Source: Ulvibacterium sp.
Lineage (GTDB): Bacteria; Bacteroidota; Bacteroidia; Flavobacteriales; Flavobacteriaceae
NCBI RefSeq assembly: GCF_028285715.1
Contig: NZ_JANQOO010000020.1
Span: 62,001-126,000 of the forward strand
Length of the DNA stretch: 64,000 bases
Direction: 5' to 3'
Shown in pieces: positions 10,191 to 17,959 of this stretch. Position numbers and translations under genes: made by a program. Under the pieces are notes generated by a model, which was given only the letters and a program-made list of their open reading frames with translations, made no database searches and was not told the DNA's origin. The first letter of the stretch is position 1; the number at the start of each line of letters is the position of its first letter.

Positions 10191-10730
10191 ATGGCAATTT
10201 CACCCCCCTTTAACCTCAATAAATGGCTCGAGGAAAATAGAGATACCCTAAAACCTCCCGTAGGCAACAAAAATTTATACAAAGATGCCGGAGACTATAT
10301 CGTTATGATAGTTGCGGGGCCCAATGCCCGAAAGGATTATCATTACAATGAGACCGAAGAGCTTTTTTATCAATTGGAGGGAAATATCGAAGTTCACATT
10401 CAGGAGGACGGGAAGAAGAAAACATTCAAGTTAGGACCAGGGGATATGTATCTGCATCCCGCCAAAATACCCCATTCCCCGGTTCGGCACGAGGGGTCGA
10501 TTGGTTTAGTGGTAGAACGTAAACGAGCGGATATGAATGTGGATGATGGACTCCTTTGGTTTTGTGATAATTGCAATCACAAGCTCTATGAGGCCTATTT
10601 TACATTAGAGGATATCGAAAAGGACTTCTTGGCCCATTTTAAACATTTTTATAGCTCCAAAGAATTACGTACCTGTTCCAATTGCGGAACTGTGATGCCG
10701 GTAGATGAACGTTTTATTGCCAAGGATTAA
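10191..10730 (+). CDS. nbaC: 3-Hydroxyanthranilate 3,4-dioxygenase
   Basis: This enzyme opens the ring of 3-hydroxyanthranilate to 2-amino-3-carboxymuconate semialdehyde, the last enzymatic step before quinolinate in the kynurenine pathway. From ATG 10191 the protein is 179 residues, the usual bacterial length. It carries the Fe(II) ligands of the cupin (His51 and Glu57 in HYNETEE, His95 in KIPHSP). It also has two CxxC pairs at Cys125/128 and Cys162/165 that form the rubredoxin-like second iron site of bacterial enzymes. The longer frame from 10125 adds 22 residues without conservation. The DUF1304 gene starts two bases after its stop. Other kynurenine-pathway genes are not seen in this window. 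Confidence 0.95.
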   Translation: MAISPPFNLNKWLEENRDTLKPPVGNKNLYKDAGDYIVMIVAGPNARKDYHYNETEELFYQLEGNIEVHIQEDGKKKTFKLGPGDMYLHPAKIPHSPVRHEGSIGLVVERKRADMNVDDGLLWFCDNCNHKLYEAYFTLEDIEKDFLAHFKHFYSSKELRTCSNCGTVMPVDERFIAKD

Positions 10731-10732
10731 CT

Positions 10733-11095
10733 ATGGAAATAGCGATTAGGATACTAATAGGATTGGTTGCCCTTTTCCATCTTTATTTTTTATGGTTCGA
10801 GATGTTTGCCTGGACCACACGGGGCAGAAAAATATTTCGCAGTTTTCCCCCTGAGCTTTTTGAACCCACCAAACCTTTGGCTGCAAACCAAGGTCTTTAC
10901 AATGGTTTTTTGGCCGCTGGACTGATATGGACATTCTTTATTAAGGATAAAATTTGGGTGGATTCTATTTCCCTTTTCTTTTTGGGGTGTGTTTCCATAG
11001 CCGGAATCTATGGAGCACTGACTGCCGATAAGAAAATATTCTTTGTACAGGCCCTTCCTGCGCTGGTTGCCATTCTTCTCATCTTTTTAAAATAA
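10733..11095 (+). CDS. DUF1304 family membrane protein
   Basis: This 120-residue protein has four hydrophobic helices (about 3-22, 55-70, 77-93 and 100-119) with the family features HLYFLWFEMFAWTTRGRK, NQGLYNGFLAAGL and GIYGALTADKKIFFVQALPA. DUF1304 proteins are small integral membrane proteins of unknown function. The start codon lies two bases after the stop of the dioxygenase gene, so the two are cotranscribed and perhaps translationally coupled. No metabolic link between them is known to me. Confidence 0.85.
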   Translation: MEIAIRILIGLVALFHLYFLWFEMFAWTTRGRKIFRSFPPELFEPTKPLAANQGLYNGFLAAGLIWTFFIKDKIWVDSISLFFLGCVSIAGIYGALTADKKIFFVQALPALVAILLIFLK

Positions 11096-11147
11096 AAGAG
11101 GGCTTCAACATTAATACTTTCCAAGACAGGAAAACGGTTAATATTCG

Positions 11148-11155
11148 TAGCTTTG
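11148..11155 (+). promoter_or_regulatory. -7 promoter box of the ALDH7 gene
   Basis: TAGCTTTG fits TAnnTTTG and ends 38 bases before the ATG at 11194, within the 98-base gap after the DUF1304 gene. No clear -33 element was identified. Confidence 0.4.
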
Positions 11156-11193
11156 TCAAAATTCTAACAATTCATTCTTAAAAAGTTATAAAA

Positions 11194-12747
11194 ATGTCTG
11201 TAGTTGCAACCGATTTTGGGATACAAAAAGCCTTGGACCAGTTAGGTGTCCGAGATATCAATATGGGAACCTCAACAGGTTCGGAAAATTTCGGCTCAGG
11301 CGATACTATTACGTCTCATTCCCCTGTTGATGGCGTGTTAATCGGAAGTGTTACGAGCACTACACCAGAGGATTATGAAAAGGTAATACGTACTGCCGAA
11401 GCAGCCTTTACATCCTGGCGCAAAACCCCGGCCCCACAACGCGGAGAAATCGTTCGCCAATTCGGTGAAAAACTAAGACATCTCAAAGAACCTCTGGGAA
11501 AACTGGTTTCCTATGAAATGGGCAAAAGTTATCAGGAAGGTCTGGGAGAGGTTCAAGAAATGATTGACATCTGCGATTTTGCGGTTGGTCTTTCCAGACA
11601 ATTACATGGCCTTACGATGCATTCGGAACGTCCGGGGCATCGCATGTATGAACAATATCATCCATTAGGGGTGGTTGGTATTATTTCGGCCTTTAATTTC
11701 CCGGTCGCCGTTTGGGCATGGAATACGGCCTTGGCCTGGGTCTGTGGTGATGTATGTATTTGGAAGCCTTCGGAAAAAACGCCTCTATGCGGTGTCGCCT
11801 GCCAAAATATCTCCGCAGAAGTCCTAAAGGAAAATGACTTGCCCGAAGGGATTTCCTGTTTGATCAATGGGGATTACAAAGTGGGAGAGTTCATCACAAC
11901 CGATAAGAGGGTCCCCTTGATTTCTGCTACTGGGTCCATTCGTATGGGGAAAATAGTAGCACAGGCGGTTGCTGCGAGGTTGGGAAAATCGCTCCTAGAA
12001 CTCGGAGGAAACAATGCCATAGTTGTTACGCCGGATGCCGATATAAAAATGACAGTCATCGGAGCGGTATTTGGAGCTGTAGGAACCTGTGGACAACGAT
12101 GTACTTCCACCCGAAGATTAATTGTTCATGAATCCATTTATGATCAGGTAAAAAATGCGGTAGTCGATGCCTACAAGCAATTGCGTATCGGTAATCCTTT
12201 GGACCAGAGCAATCACGTGGGCCCGTTAATCGATACGGATGCTGTGGGAATGTATAAAAGGGCTTTGGAACAAGTTGTTGCGGAAGGTGGAAAGCTAGTA
12301 GTAAGCGGTGGTGTTCTTGAAGGTGAAGGTTATGAAAGTGGTTGTTATGTAAAGCCTGCCATTGCAGAAGCCAAGAACGATTTTGAAATCGTTCAACATG
12401 AAACTTTCGCTCCAATTTTGTACTTGCTGAAGTATTCCGGCAATGTGGAAAATGCCATAGCCATTCAAAACGGCGTGGTACAAGGGCTTTCATCCGCAAT
12501 AATGACCACCAACTTAAGGGAAGCTGAAAAGTTTCTTTCCGCATGGGGAAGCGATTGTGGTATTGCCAATGTAAATATTGGTACTTCAGGTGCCGAAATC
12601 GGGGGTGCTTTTGGCGGCGAGAAAGAGACAGGCGGCGGTCGGGAAAGCGGTTCGGATGCCTGGAAAGTTTATATGCGGAGGCAGACGAATACCATTAATT
12701 TCTCTGATCAGTTGCCATTGGCCCAAGGAATATCATTTAAATTATAG
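11194..12747 (+). CDS. ALDH7-type aldehyde dehydrogenase (aminoadipate semialdehyde dehydrogenase type)
   Basis: This 517-residue NAD(P)-dependent aldehyde dehydrogenase resembles the ALDH7/antiquitin group. That group oxidises alpha-aminoadipate semialdehyde (in equilibrium with piperideine-6-carboxylate) in lysine breakdown and also acts on betaine and lipid aldehydes. Motifs: ISAFNFPVAVWAWNTAL, KPSEKTPLCG, SATGSIRMGK, catalytic Glu in LELGGNNA, catalytic Cys in GTCGQRCTSTRRL, and the group-typical C-terminus GEKETGGGRESGSDAWK with RRQTNTINFS. The start at 11194 gives full length. It sits alone after the dioxygenase-DUF1304 pair with its own -7 box. The substrate assignment is by family only. 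Confidence 0.9.
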   Translation: MSVVATDFGIQKALDQLGVRDINMGTSTGSENFGSGDTITSHSPVDGVLIGSVTSTTPEDYEKVIRTAEAAFTSWRKTPAPQRGEIVRQFGEKLRHLKEPLGKLVSYEMGKSYQEGLGEVQEMIDICDFAVGLSRQLHGLTMHSERPGHRMYEQYHPLGVVGIISAFNFPVAVWAWNTALAWVCGDVCIWKPSEKTPLCGVACQNISAEVLKENDLPEGISCLINGDYKVGEFITTDKRVPLISATGSIRMGKIVAQAVAARLGKSLLELGGNNAIVVTPDADIKMTVIGAVFGAVGTCGQRCTSTRRLIVHESIYDQVKNAVVDAYKQLRIGNPLDQSNHVGPLIDTDAVGMYKRALEQVVAEGGKLVVSGGVLEGEGYESGCYVKPAIAEAKNDFEIVQHETFAPILYLLKYSGNVENAIAIQNGVVQGLSSAIMTTNLREAEKFLSAWGSDCGIANVNIGTSGAEIGGAFGGEKETGGGRESGSDAWKVYMRRQTNTINFSDQLPLAQGISFKL

Positions 12748-12972
12748 GAGTGCAATCCTTCCGTTCCATTTTTCATGTATCGGTTGCAGAGCCGCATAAA
12801 AATCTACCGTTTGATGTATAGAACGACAGACCCATCGACCCCTTAACTCCTTGATTTGCCATCGGCGAACCGGTTTAAAGATTGGCGGGCCTTGAGACAC
12901 ATCTTAAACTAATGTAAGCATCCGTTTTTAATCGAATGGGCATACCAAATCAACAGGTCAAGATAAAGCTAT

Positions 12973-13104
12973 CTATTTGTTTTTGGTTTCTACCGGTTTC
13001 GGTTCCTTTGCGGTCCAACTTCCATGTAACAAGGACTGCAGGCCCAAGACCAGGAACATACATAGAAAAGTGACTGCTTTTATGATTTCTGTTTTCATAT
13101 TCAT
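12973..13104 (-). CDS. Small single-helix membrane protein, 43 residues
   Basis: The minus-strand ORF runs from ATG 13104 to TAG 12973. It encodes MNMKTEIIKAVTFLCMFLVL, then GLQSLLHGSW, then a lysine/proline-rich tail TAKEPKPVETKNK. This is a charged start, one hydrophobic segment of about 18 residues, and a hydrophilic C-terminus, as expected for a small inner-membrane protein or an uncleaved signal anchor. A -7 box (TAATTTTG) lies 23 bases upstream. I do not recognise the protein. A coincidental ORF remains possible because it is short and stands alone. Confidence 0.45.
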   Translation of the reverse strand: MNMKTEIIKAVTFLCMFLVLGLQSLLHGSWTAKEPKPVETKNK

Positions 13105-13127
13105 GGGGTGTATTGGTTCGTTGTATT

Positions 13128-13135
13128 CAAAATTA
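13128..13135 (-). promoter_or_regulatory. -7 box upstream of the 43-residue ORF
   Basis: On the minus strand TAATTTTG, a match to TAnnTTTG, ends 23 bases before ATG 13104. No convincing TTTG lies about 19 bases further upstream. Confidence 0.35.
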
Positions 13136-13267
13136 TGTTCCAAACTGCCATATTCCGCATAGTAATGTACTTCTTACCTAACTCTCTGTATAATTTTCAC
13201 ATTATCCATTAAGGTTGACAGATTCCCGATATCGTAAATTACTAGATATTCGATTCATACGTAACGG

Positions 13268-13386
13268 TAAACCCGCTAGGTCCAAGTCTGGAACCATAGC
13301 GGGTTTAAAACCAACCAAACTAACTAACTCAAAGTATTCTTAAAACCCTACCTCAATGCCAGAACCTTGTTGGGAGAGGTAGGGTT
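13268..13386. ncRNA. Possible small RNA: two perfect stem-loops joined by an AACC/AACT-rich linker
   Basis: The first stem is TAAACCCGCTA (13268-13278) with TAGCGGGTTTA (13297-13307), 11 pairs. The second is AACCCTACCTC (13344-13354) with GAGGTAGGGTT (13376-13386), also 11 pairs. The linker on the plus strand is AACCAACCAAACTAACTAAC followed by TCAAAGTATTC. On the minus strand the linker is the same kind of U/G-rich tract seen before two terminators in this window. Neither stem has a long poly-T, so orientation is uncertain. Either a structured small RNA or a pair of transcript ends would fit. No Rfam family is claimed; comparison with Bacteroidota motifs such as Flavo-1 would be the first check. 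Confidence 0.4.
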
Positions 13387-13597
13387 GCATTGCAAATATT
13401 TGTGGCAATTTCCTAAATATTTCCACAACTGGAACTGTACTTTTTATAAGTGGTTATGAAAATTGTATGACTTGACCTAAAAAGCCTATGCCTTGTAATC
13501 CTTACCGCACCGGTTTCTAGGATTTACTATATCATTTTAACATTTTTTAAGATTTTTTTAATACATTGTAGTCCAAACACTTAAATGAATACCGACC

Positions 13598-13699
13598 GTG
13601 ACACGTAGAATTACAAACCTGCTTGGAATCATTATCACCATTCTAGCCGGTATTTGGTATTTTATGATGCTCTGTAGCGAATGCAGTCCTGTATTTTAA
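13598..13699 (+). CDS. 33-residue membrane peptide or remnant of a larger envelope protein
   Basis: A GTG-start frame encodes VTRRITNLLGIIITILAGIW then YFMMLCSECSPVF and ends at TAA 13697. It shows a basic start, one membrane helix (about 7-22) and a Cys-rich end (C-S-E-C). From memory it resembles the N-terminal anchor of flavobacterial OmpA-like proteins that sit beside genes like the one at 13846. It may therefore be a stranded N-terminus after deletion of the rest, or a genuine small protein. The -7 box is unclear. Low certainty. Confidence 0.35.
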   Translation: MTRRITNLLGIIITILAGIWYFMMLCSECSPVF

Positions 13700-13845
13700 T
13701 CGAAAGCTTAAAAAGGATAGAAATAAGTACCACAACCAAAATATTTTGTCATCCCCCGATAACCGCTGAGATTATTTAAGGAGAGGTAAAGTTGTAAGGC
13801 GGTAATGACCTTAAATTAAGTCATTAACTATAAACTACTAAGAAA

Positions 13846-14349
13846 ATGGATTTTTCAACTATGAACATCTGGTGCTTCTTGATTCCTCTACTAGTGGGAA
13901 TATTATGTGCTTATTTTGGTTATCTCATTGGAAAAGGAAAGGATAATTCAAAGGAAATCCAAACTTTGCAGGGAAGCAATGCAAAATTACAGGCCGAACT
14001 AAACGATTGCAACAACAAATTAAAGGAAGCGACCATGCCCGCACTGATTCCCTTTGATGCGGCGAAGGCAAAGGCCGCTTTTGGAAAGACGATCAAACAG
14101 GACGACCTTAAAGTAGTAGAGGGTATTGGCCCCAAAATACAACAAATGTTCCAAGACGCCGGGATAAAGACTTGGAAGGATCTATCCGAAACAGCAGTGG
14201 CCCGTTGCAAGGAAATTCTTGAAACGGGTGGCGAACGCTATAAGGTCCATGACCCTGCTTCTTGGCCCATGCAGGCGAAGATGGCCTACGAAGGCAAGTG
14301 GAAGGAGCTTTTTAAGTGGCAGGAAGAACACGACCATGGAAAGCTATAG
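13846..14349 (+). CDS. Membrane-anchored helix-hairpin-helix protein
   Basis: This 167-residue protein has one N-terminal membrane helix (about 7-28, FLIPLLVGILCAYFGYLIG), a coiled-coil stretch (about 38-63, with LQAELNDCNNKLKEA), and a C-terminal region (about 75-165). The latter contains the helix-hairpin-helix pattern DLKVVEGIGPKIQQMFQDAGI and then WKDLSETAVARCKEILETGG. Such HhH-like domains bind DNA non-specifically in other proteins, but many flavobacterial homologues lie beside OmpA-type envelope genes. The function is unknown. The gene ends in a strong intrinsic terminator that also covers the stop codon of the convergent desaturase gene. Confidence 0.8.
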   Translation: MDFSTMNIWCFLIPLLVGILCAYFGYLIGKGKDNSKEIQTLQGSNAKLQAELNDCNNKLKEATMPALIPFDAAKAKAAFGKTIKQDDLKVVEGIGPKIQQMFQDAGIKTWKDLSETAVARCKEILETGGERYKVHDPASWPMQAKMAYEGKWKELFKWQEEHDHGKL

Positions 14350-14372
14350 TCTCTTCCAAGAAGAGCATAAAA

Positions 14373-14399
14373 AATCCCGCTTTAAGCGGGATTTTTTTT
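14373..14399 (+). terminator. Intrinsic terminator after the HhH protein gene
   Basis: The stem AATCCCGCT (14373-14381) pairs with AGCGGGATT (14385-14393) around a TTA loop, followed by eight T. It lies 24 bases after the stop codon at 14349. Its T-run touches the stop codon of the convergent desaturase gene (14398-14400). Confidence 0.85.
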
Positions 14400-15393
14400 A
14401 AAGTGTTCCATTGGCCTCTACCCACTTAAATCGGTATTGATCCTCTGGAAATTTCATACGCTCCTGAATACGCTGTAATCTTTCAGGTAACTTCATGAGA
14501 TAGTCCCGGGCTCGTTGGGCATCATCGGAAAGTCCTCGAATAGCACCAATTTCCCAATATGTATTCAATTTTTTAAGAATTTCTATGTAATCCAATGCGG
14601 TGTATACACCCATGCGTTGGGCACAGTTCGAAAAATTTTCAAAAGCTTCACCTATCACCCCTCCCGATTCCCTTAAAAAATGGGCCGGCATTACTATTTT
14701 CTTCTTCATCATATCTGTAAAGGCCAACATCATTCCACTGGGGTCCTCCCCGAAAATGGTCTTTACAAACTCGCGGTAGGCCAAATGGTGTCGCATTTCA
14801 TCCCCGGCAATGATGGTACACATCTTTCCCAATAGCGCATTGCCTTTTTTCTTGGCCAGTTGCCCCACTCTCTTATGGGAAATATTGGTGGCCAATTCTT
14901 GAAAGGTAGTATACACAAAATTCTTGTAGGGATCTCGGTCCGTACCAATATCAAACCCGTCATTGATCAAATGTTGTGTCGTAATCTCCACCTCGCGCAT
15001 ATTTACCCTACCCGAGAGATATAGGTATTTGTTCAAAACGTCCCCATGACGGTTTTCCTCAGCGGTCCATGCCCGTACCCATTTAGACCAGCCGCTTCCT
15101 CCTTCAACGTGTTGATTTATGCCTTCAACATCCATTAGCCAGGATTCATACGTGGGCAACGCTTCTTCTGTTATGGTATCGGCTACCATGGTCACCCAAA
15201 AATCATACCCCAATTCCTTGGATTCTTCACGTACCTGTTCAATATCATCGGAAAAACTTTCGCTTTGGGAATCGGGTAAGAAGTCCGAAGGTTGCCATAT
15301 CTCCTCTATAGGGATCAAAAAAGAGTCCATAAATCCCTCAACTTGCGGCTCAATGGCCTGCATTACCTCCAATCTAATATTCTTCTCGGGCAT
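14398..15393 (-). CDS. Acyl-[acyl-carrier-protein] desaturase
   Basis: This soluble di-iron desaturase of the FAB2/stearoyl-ACP family introduces a cis double bond into acyl-ACP. The 331-residue protein shows both iron-binding E-x-x-R-H elements, EENRHGDVLNKYLYL near residue 110 and GDEMRHHLAYREF near 195. The conserved W-x-x-E-E-N-R-H context is also present (VRAWTAEENRH). There is no membrane segment, unlike acyl-CoA or lipid desaturases. It would act in the cytoplasm and adjust membrane fluidity together with the fatty-acid synthesis genes (acpP, fabF) found elsewhere in this window. It stands alone on the minus strand. Confidence 0.92.
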   Translation of the reverse strand: MPEKNIRLEVMQAIEPQVEGFMDSFLIPIEEIWQPSDFLPDSQSESFSDDIEQVREESKELGYDFWVTMVADTITEEALPTYESWLMDVEGINQHVEGGSGWSKWVRAWTAEENRHGDVLNKYLYLSGRVNMREVEITTQHLINDGFDIGTDRDPYKNFVYTTFQELATNISHKRVGQLAKKKGNALLGKMCTIIAGDEMRHHLAYREFVKTIFGEDPSGMMLAFTDMMKKKIVMPAHFLRESGGVIGEAFENFSNCAQRMGVYTALDYIEILKKLNTYWEIGAIRGLSDDAQRARDYLMKLPERLQRIQERMKFPEDQYRFKWVEANGTL

Positions 15394-15453
15394 ATTCTAT
15401 TTTTTTGTAAAGATCGTTATAAAATACGGAACTAGGCGGTTTAAGAGGGATTT

Positions 15454-16188
15454 TCAATTGCGTCCGTTTTCATTTGGGTATAATTCATACACGGGATCGC
15501 TTTGCCAAAATCTCTTGGTATCTACATCCAAGGCCGTAAGTGGGCCCTTAAATGCCGCTCCCGTATCAATATTCCAGACAATGGCGGCCTTTTGCGGCTC
15601 AACCGCCTTGACTTTAGAGATAGGGGTATGGCCGATGTATATCTCACTGTAGTGCGTCAATCGTTTGGGATAGGTCGAGTCATCCCTTGTTAGCTTAGGA
15701 TTTAAAGATTTTGCCAATTCCCATAAGGTACGGTCCCAATAAAAGGTCTGTTTGAAATATTCATATGCAATACCCCTTAAATTTGTGAAACCTGCATGCA
15801 AAAACAATCTGTTTTTTTCGTCCAGATGGTAATTCCTTAAATCCTGATAGAATAGCATATGAACATTTTTGGTTTCGGTGTCCGTTTTTTGATATGATTC
15901 CATAGTGGCACTTCCCCCGTGTTGCAGCCAAAGAGGGTTATCTTCCCCGCCCACAAGCCAATCATAACAAAGTTCGTCATGGTTGCCCCTTAAAAAAACG
16001 CAATCGTGGGTCTTTGAAAGCTTTATCAAAAAATTCACGGTTTCCACGGCGGTACTCCATCCGTCCACATAGTCTCCCAAAAAAATCAATCTATCCTCAG
16101 GGGTTACCACCGCTCTCTCCAATACCTGCTGCAGAGCCTTTAATCCTGAGTGTATGTCACCGATGACCAAAGTTCTTTTTCTATTCAT
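15454..16188 (-). CDS. Metallophosphoesterase (PPP-type serine/threonine phosphatase family)
   Basis: From ATG 16188 this is a 244-residue cytoplasmic protein with the three metal-binding blocks of the PPP family: GDIHSGL near residue 9, GDYVDGW near 37 and GNHDEL near 66, plus His residues further on (LFLHAGFTNL, YIGHTPIS). Bacterial members act on phosphoproteins or on dinucleoside tetraphosphates. The ApaH-like core is compatible with either. The longer frame starting at 16356 adds 56 residues that lie over a separate small ORF and the promoter region, so it is rejected. Its ATG overlaps the TGA of that small ORF (ATGA at 16185-16188), which indicates translational coupling. Confidence 0.88.
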   Translation of the reverse strand: MNRKRTLVIGDIHSGLKALQQVLERAVVTPEDRLIFLGDYVDGWSTAVETVNFLIKLSKTHDCVFLRGNHDELCYDWLVGGEDNPLWLQHGGSATMESYQKTDTETKNVHMLFYQDLRNYHLDEKNRLFLHAGFTNLRGIAYEYFKQTFYWDRTLWELAKSLNPKLTRDDSTYPKRLTHYSEIYIGHTPISKVKAVEPQKAAIVWNIDTGAAFKGPLTALDVDTKRFWQSDPVYELYPNENGRN

Positions 16189-16274
16189 TGTGCAAAAATC
16201 GCAATAATGGCCATGATGACAAGGATAAAAAGCACCAAAAAGAAAATTTGCAAGAATGAATACGGTTTCGGCAT
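16185..16274 (-). CDS. 29-residue hydrophobic peptide coupled to the phosphatase gene
   Basis: The minus-strand ORF runs from ATG 16274 to TGA 16185-16187. It encodes MPKPYSFLQIFFLVLFILVI then MAIIAIFAQ. This is a single membrane helix after a short MPKPYSF start, with no charged residue after Lys3. Its stop codon overlaps the phosphatase start codon in an ATGA arrangement, as in coupled operon genes. It is too short for standard gene callers. It could be a membrane peptide that anchors or regulates the phosphatase, or a leader whose translation opens the downstream start. No homologue is recognised. Confidence 0.55.
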   Translation of the reverse strand: MPKPYSFLQIFFLVLFILVIMAIIAIFAQ

Positions 16275-16395
16275 TTTCCAAATACCAAAGGGCACTGGAA
16301 AAGAAAACCAATGATTTATCATTTAATTTGAAAATCCCATAAAAATTTTGGGCCAAGCGATCGTTTGTGATTACCTTGGGTCTTCCAAGTAATCC

Positions 16396-17343
16396 ATGAT
16401 GAAATCCATATACTGTATCGGGGAGCTCTTAATAGACTTTGTGGCAGAAGCTCAGGGAAATGATCTTTCCAAAGCAAATACCTTTACCAAAAAACCTGGG
16501 GGGGCACCCGCAAATGTGGCTTGTGCCATCTCCAAATTGGGCGGAAAAAGCAAGTTTATCGGCAGTGTGGGCTTAGATCCCTTTGGAACATTTTTACTAC
16601 AGGTGCTCAAGGAGAATAATGTAGATGTTTCCTTGGCACAACGTTGCAAAACTTTCACCACACTAGCCTTTGTTTCCTTGGCAAAAGATGGGGAACGCGA
16701 CTTTGTTTTTAGTCGTGGGGCCGATAAAAAACTGAAATACGACTCTTCGGCGAAAAGAAATTTCAAAGGGAATATGGTCCATCTCGGAGCCGCAACAGCC
16801 TTACTTGGAGGTGGTCTTGAAGAGGCATATGGCCGTTATTTTTTTGACGCACTTACTCAGGACTCCTTTATCAGTTTTGATCCTAATTATCGTGCAGATC
16901 TATGGCGAGATGCAGAAGAAACCTTCGTAAAAAAGTGTATGCCTTTCATAGAAAAATCGCAATTATGTAAATTTAGCCTGGAAGAGGCCCAATTGCTGTC
17001 CGGAAAAGAAGATTTGGAAGCTTGTTGCGATTTTCTACACGACGTCGGCACCCAAATCATTACGATAACCCTAGGAGGTGAGGGCACCCTCTTAAGTACC
17101 AAAGGTATGCGGAAAACTATCCCCAGTATTCCCGTAAGCCCATTGGATACGACAGGGGCCGGTGATGCATTTATTGGCTGTCTTTTATACCAAATCTCCG
17201 CTTTAGACAACCCTTCAAGGGTTTTGGATGATTTTGAAATCCTGACAAAAATGATTGAAAAGGCGAATGTGGCCGGAGCAATTACTACTACTGGCTTCGG
17301 GGCCATTCCTTCATTACCAAGCTACAAGGAGGTTTTTGGCTAG
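16396..17343 (+). CDS. PfkB-family carbohydrate kinase, fructokinase type
   Basis: This 315-residue ribokinase-family kinase shows the N-terminal signature GGAPANVACAISKLGG near residue 36 and the C-terminal ATP/catalytic signature DTTGAGDAFIGCLLY with the base Asp near residue 254. The start CIGELLIDFVA and the mid-region FDPNYRADLW are typical of bacterial fructokinases, which phosphorylate fructose to fructose 6-phosphate. Substrate choice in this family is not certain from sequence. The gene is divergent from the phosphatase unit. No sucrose or fructose transporter lies beside it. Confidence 0.85.
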   Translation: MMKSIYCIGELLIDFVAEAQGNDLSKANTFTKKPGGAPANVACAISKLGGKSKFIGSVGLDPFGTFLLQVLKENNVDVSLAQRCKTFTTLAFVSLAKDGERDFVFSRGADKKLKYDSSAKRNFKGNMVHLGAATALLGGGLEEAYGRYFFDALTQDSFISFDPNYRADLWRDAEETFVKKCMPFIEKSQLCKFSLEEAQLLSGKEDLEACCDFLHDVGTQIITITLGGEGTLLSTKGMRKTIPSIPVSPLDTTGAGDAFIGCLLYQISALDNPSRVLDDFEILTKMIEKANVAGAITTTGFGAIPSLPSYKEVFG

Positions 17344-17452
17344 AACCGGACCTCTACTTCACTGCTATCTCCTATTTTTTTTCAGGTAATGGCTTTGGCT
17401 TGTCATATTTTTAAGGGACCGGTAACTAATGTATTGGAGACCGGTCACACCT

Positions 17453-17959
17453 ATGGACAAAGACCTTAAAGACATCTTTTTGAATGCGTTGGAAGAGCAC
17501 CAACAGAAGCTGTTGCGCATCTGTTCCGTCTATGCCAGGGATGACGATGATACCCAGGATCTGTTTCAAGAGGTACTGATAAATGTTTGGAGGGCTATGC
17601 CCTCTTTTAAAGGAAACGCTTCAATAGGGACATGGATGTACAGGATTACCCTTAATGTTTGTCTTCGTATTCGATCCAAGGAAATCAAAAAGCAAAGGAA
17701 GATGCTACGGCTGGACAGTATTCGCGTAATCAGCCTCCAAAACGAAAGTAGGGACAATGGTATGGATGCAAAGTTGATGAAGCTCAGGAGCTGTATCAAA
17801 ACGCTGAACGATGCGGACAAGGCGGTGATTACCCTGTATTTGGAAGAGCTTCCTTATAAACAGATTTCGGTCATAACTGGTCTCAGGGAGAATACCGTGG
17901 CCGTTAAGATAAAACGGATCAAGACCAAATTGTTGAACTGCATAAACGAAATGTCGTGA
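17453..17959 (+). CDS. ECF-type RNA polymerase sigma factor
   Basis: This 168-residue sigma-70 family protein of the extracytoplasmic-function group has region 2 at about 15-80 (DDDTQDLFQEVLINVWRAMP, then GTWMYRITLNVCLR) and region 4 at about 108-160 (YLEELPYKQISVITGLRENT, then VAVKIKRIKTKL). Start ATG 17453 (MDKDLKDIFLNAL) is favoured over an in-frame ATG eight codons earlier because the family begins near this point. Its TGA overlaps the start codon of the next gene (TGATG), so the two are coupled. The partner is a membrane protein and may be a non-canonical anti-sigma factor. Confidence 0.9.
   Translation: MDKDLKDIFLNALEEHQQKLLRICSVYARDDDDTQDLFQEVLINVWRAMPSFKGNASIGTWMYRITLNVCLRIRSKEIKKQRKMLRLDSIRVISLQNESRDNGMDAKLMKLRSCIKTLNDADKAVITLYLEELPYKQISVITGLRENTVAVKIKRIKTKLLNCINEMS

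Larger units (their letters stand above)
12748..13845. other. Gene-poor 1.1 kb stretch with stem-loops and two tiny ORFs
   Basis: No ORF of normal size with recognisable protein features occurs here. The stretch holds a 43-codon minus-strand ORF with its own -7 box (12973-13104), a pair of perfect 11-base-pair stem-loops (13268-13386) and a 33-codon GTG-start ORF (13598-13699). I see nothing in 12748-12972 or 13400-13597. Confidence 0.6.

Noticed and set aside
12056-12544. 162-codon antisense ORF in the ALDH7 gene
   Set aside because: Rich in His, Trp and Arg without pattern, fully within a conserved enzyme gene.
12748-13845. tRNA or rRNA in the largest gene-poor stretch
   Set aside because: No cloverleaf, TTCGA-type T-loop or rRNA-like sequence; only two simple stem-loops.
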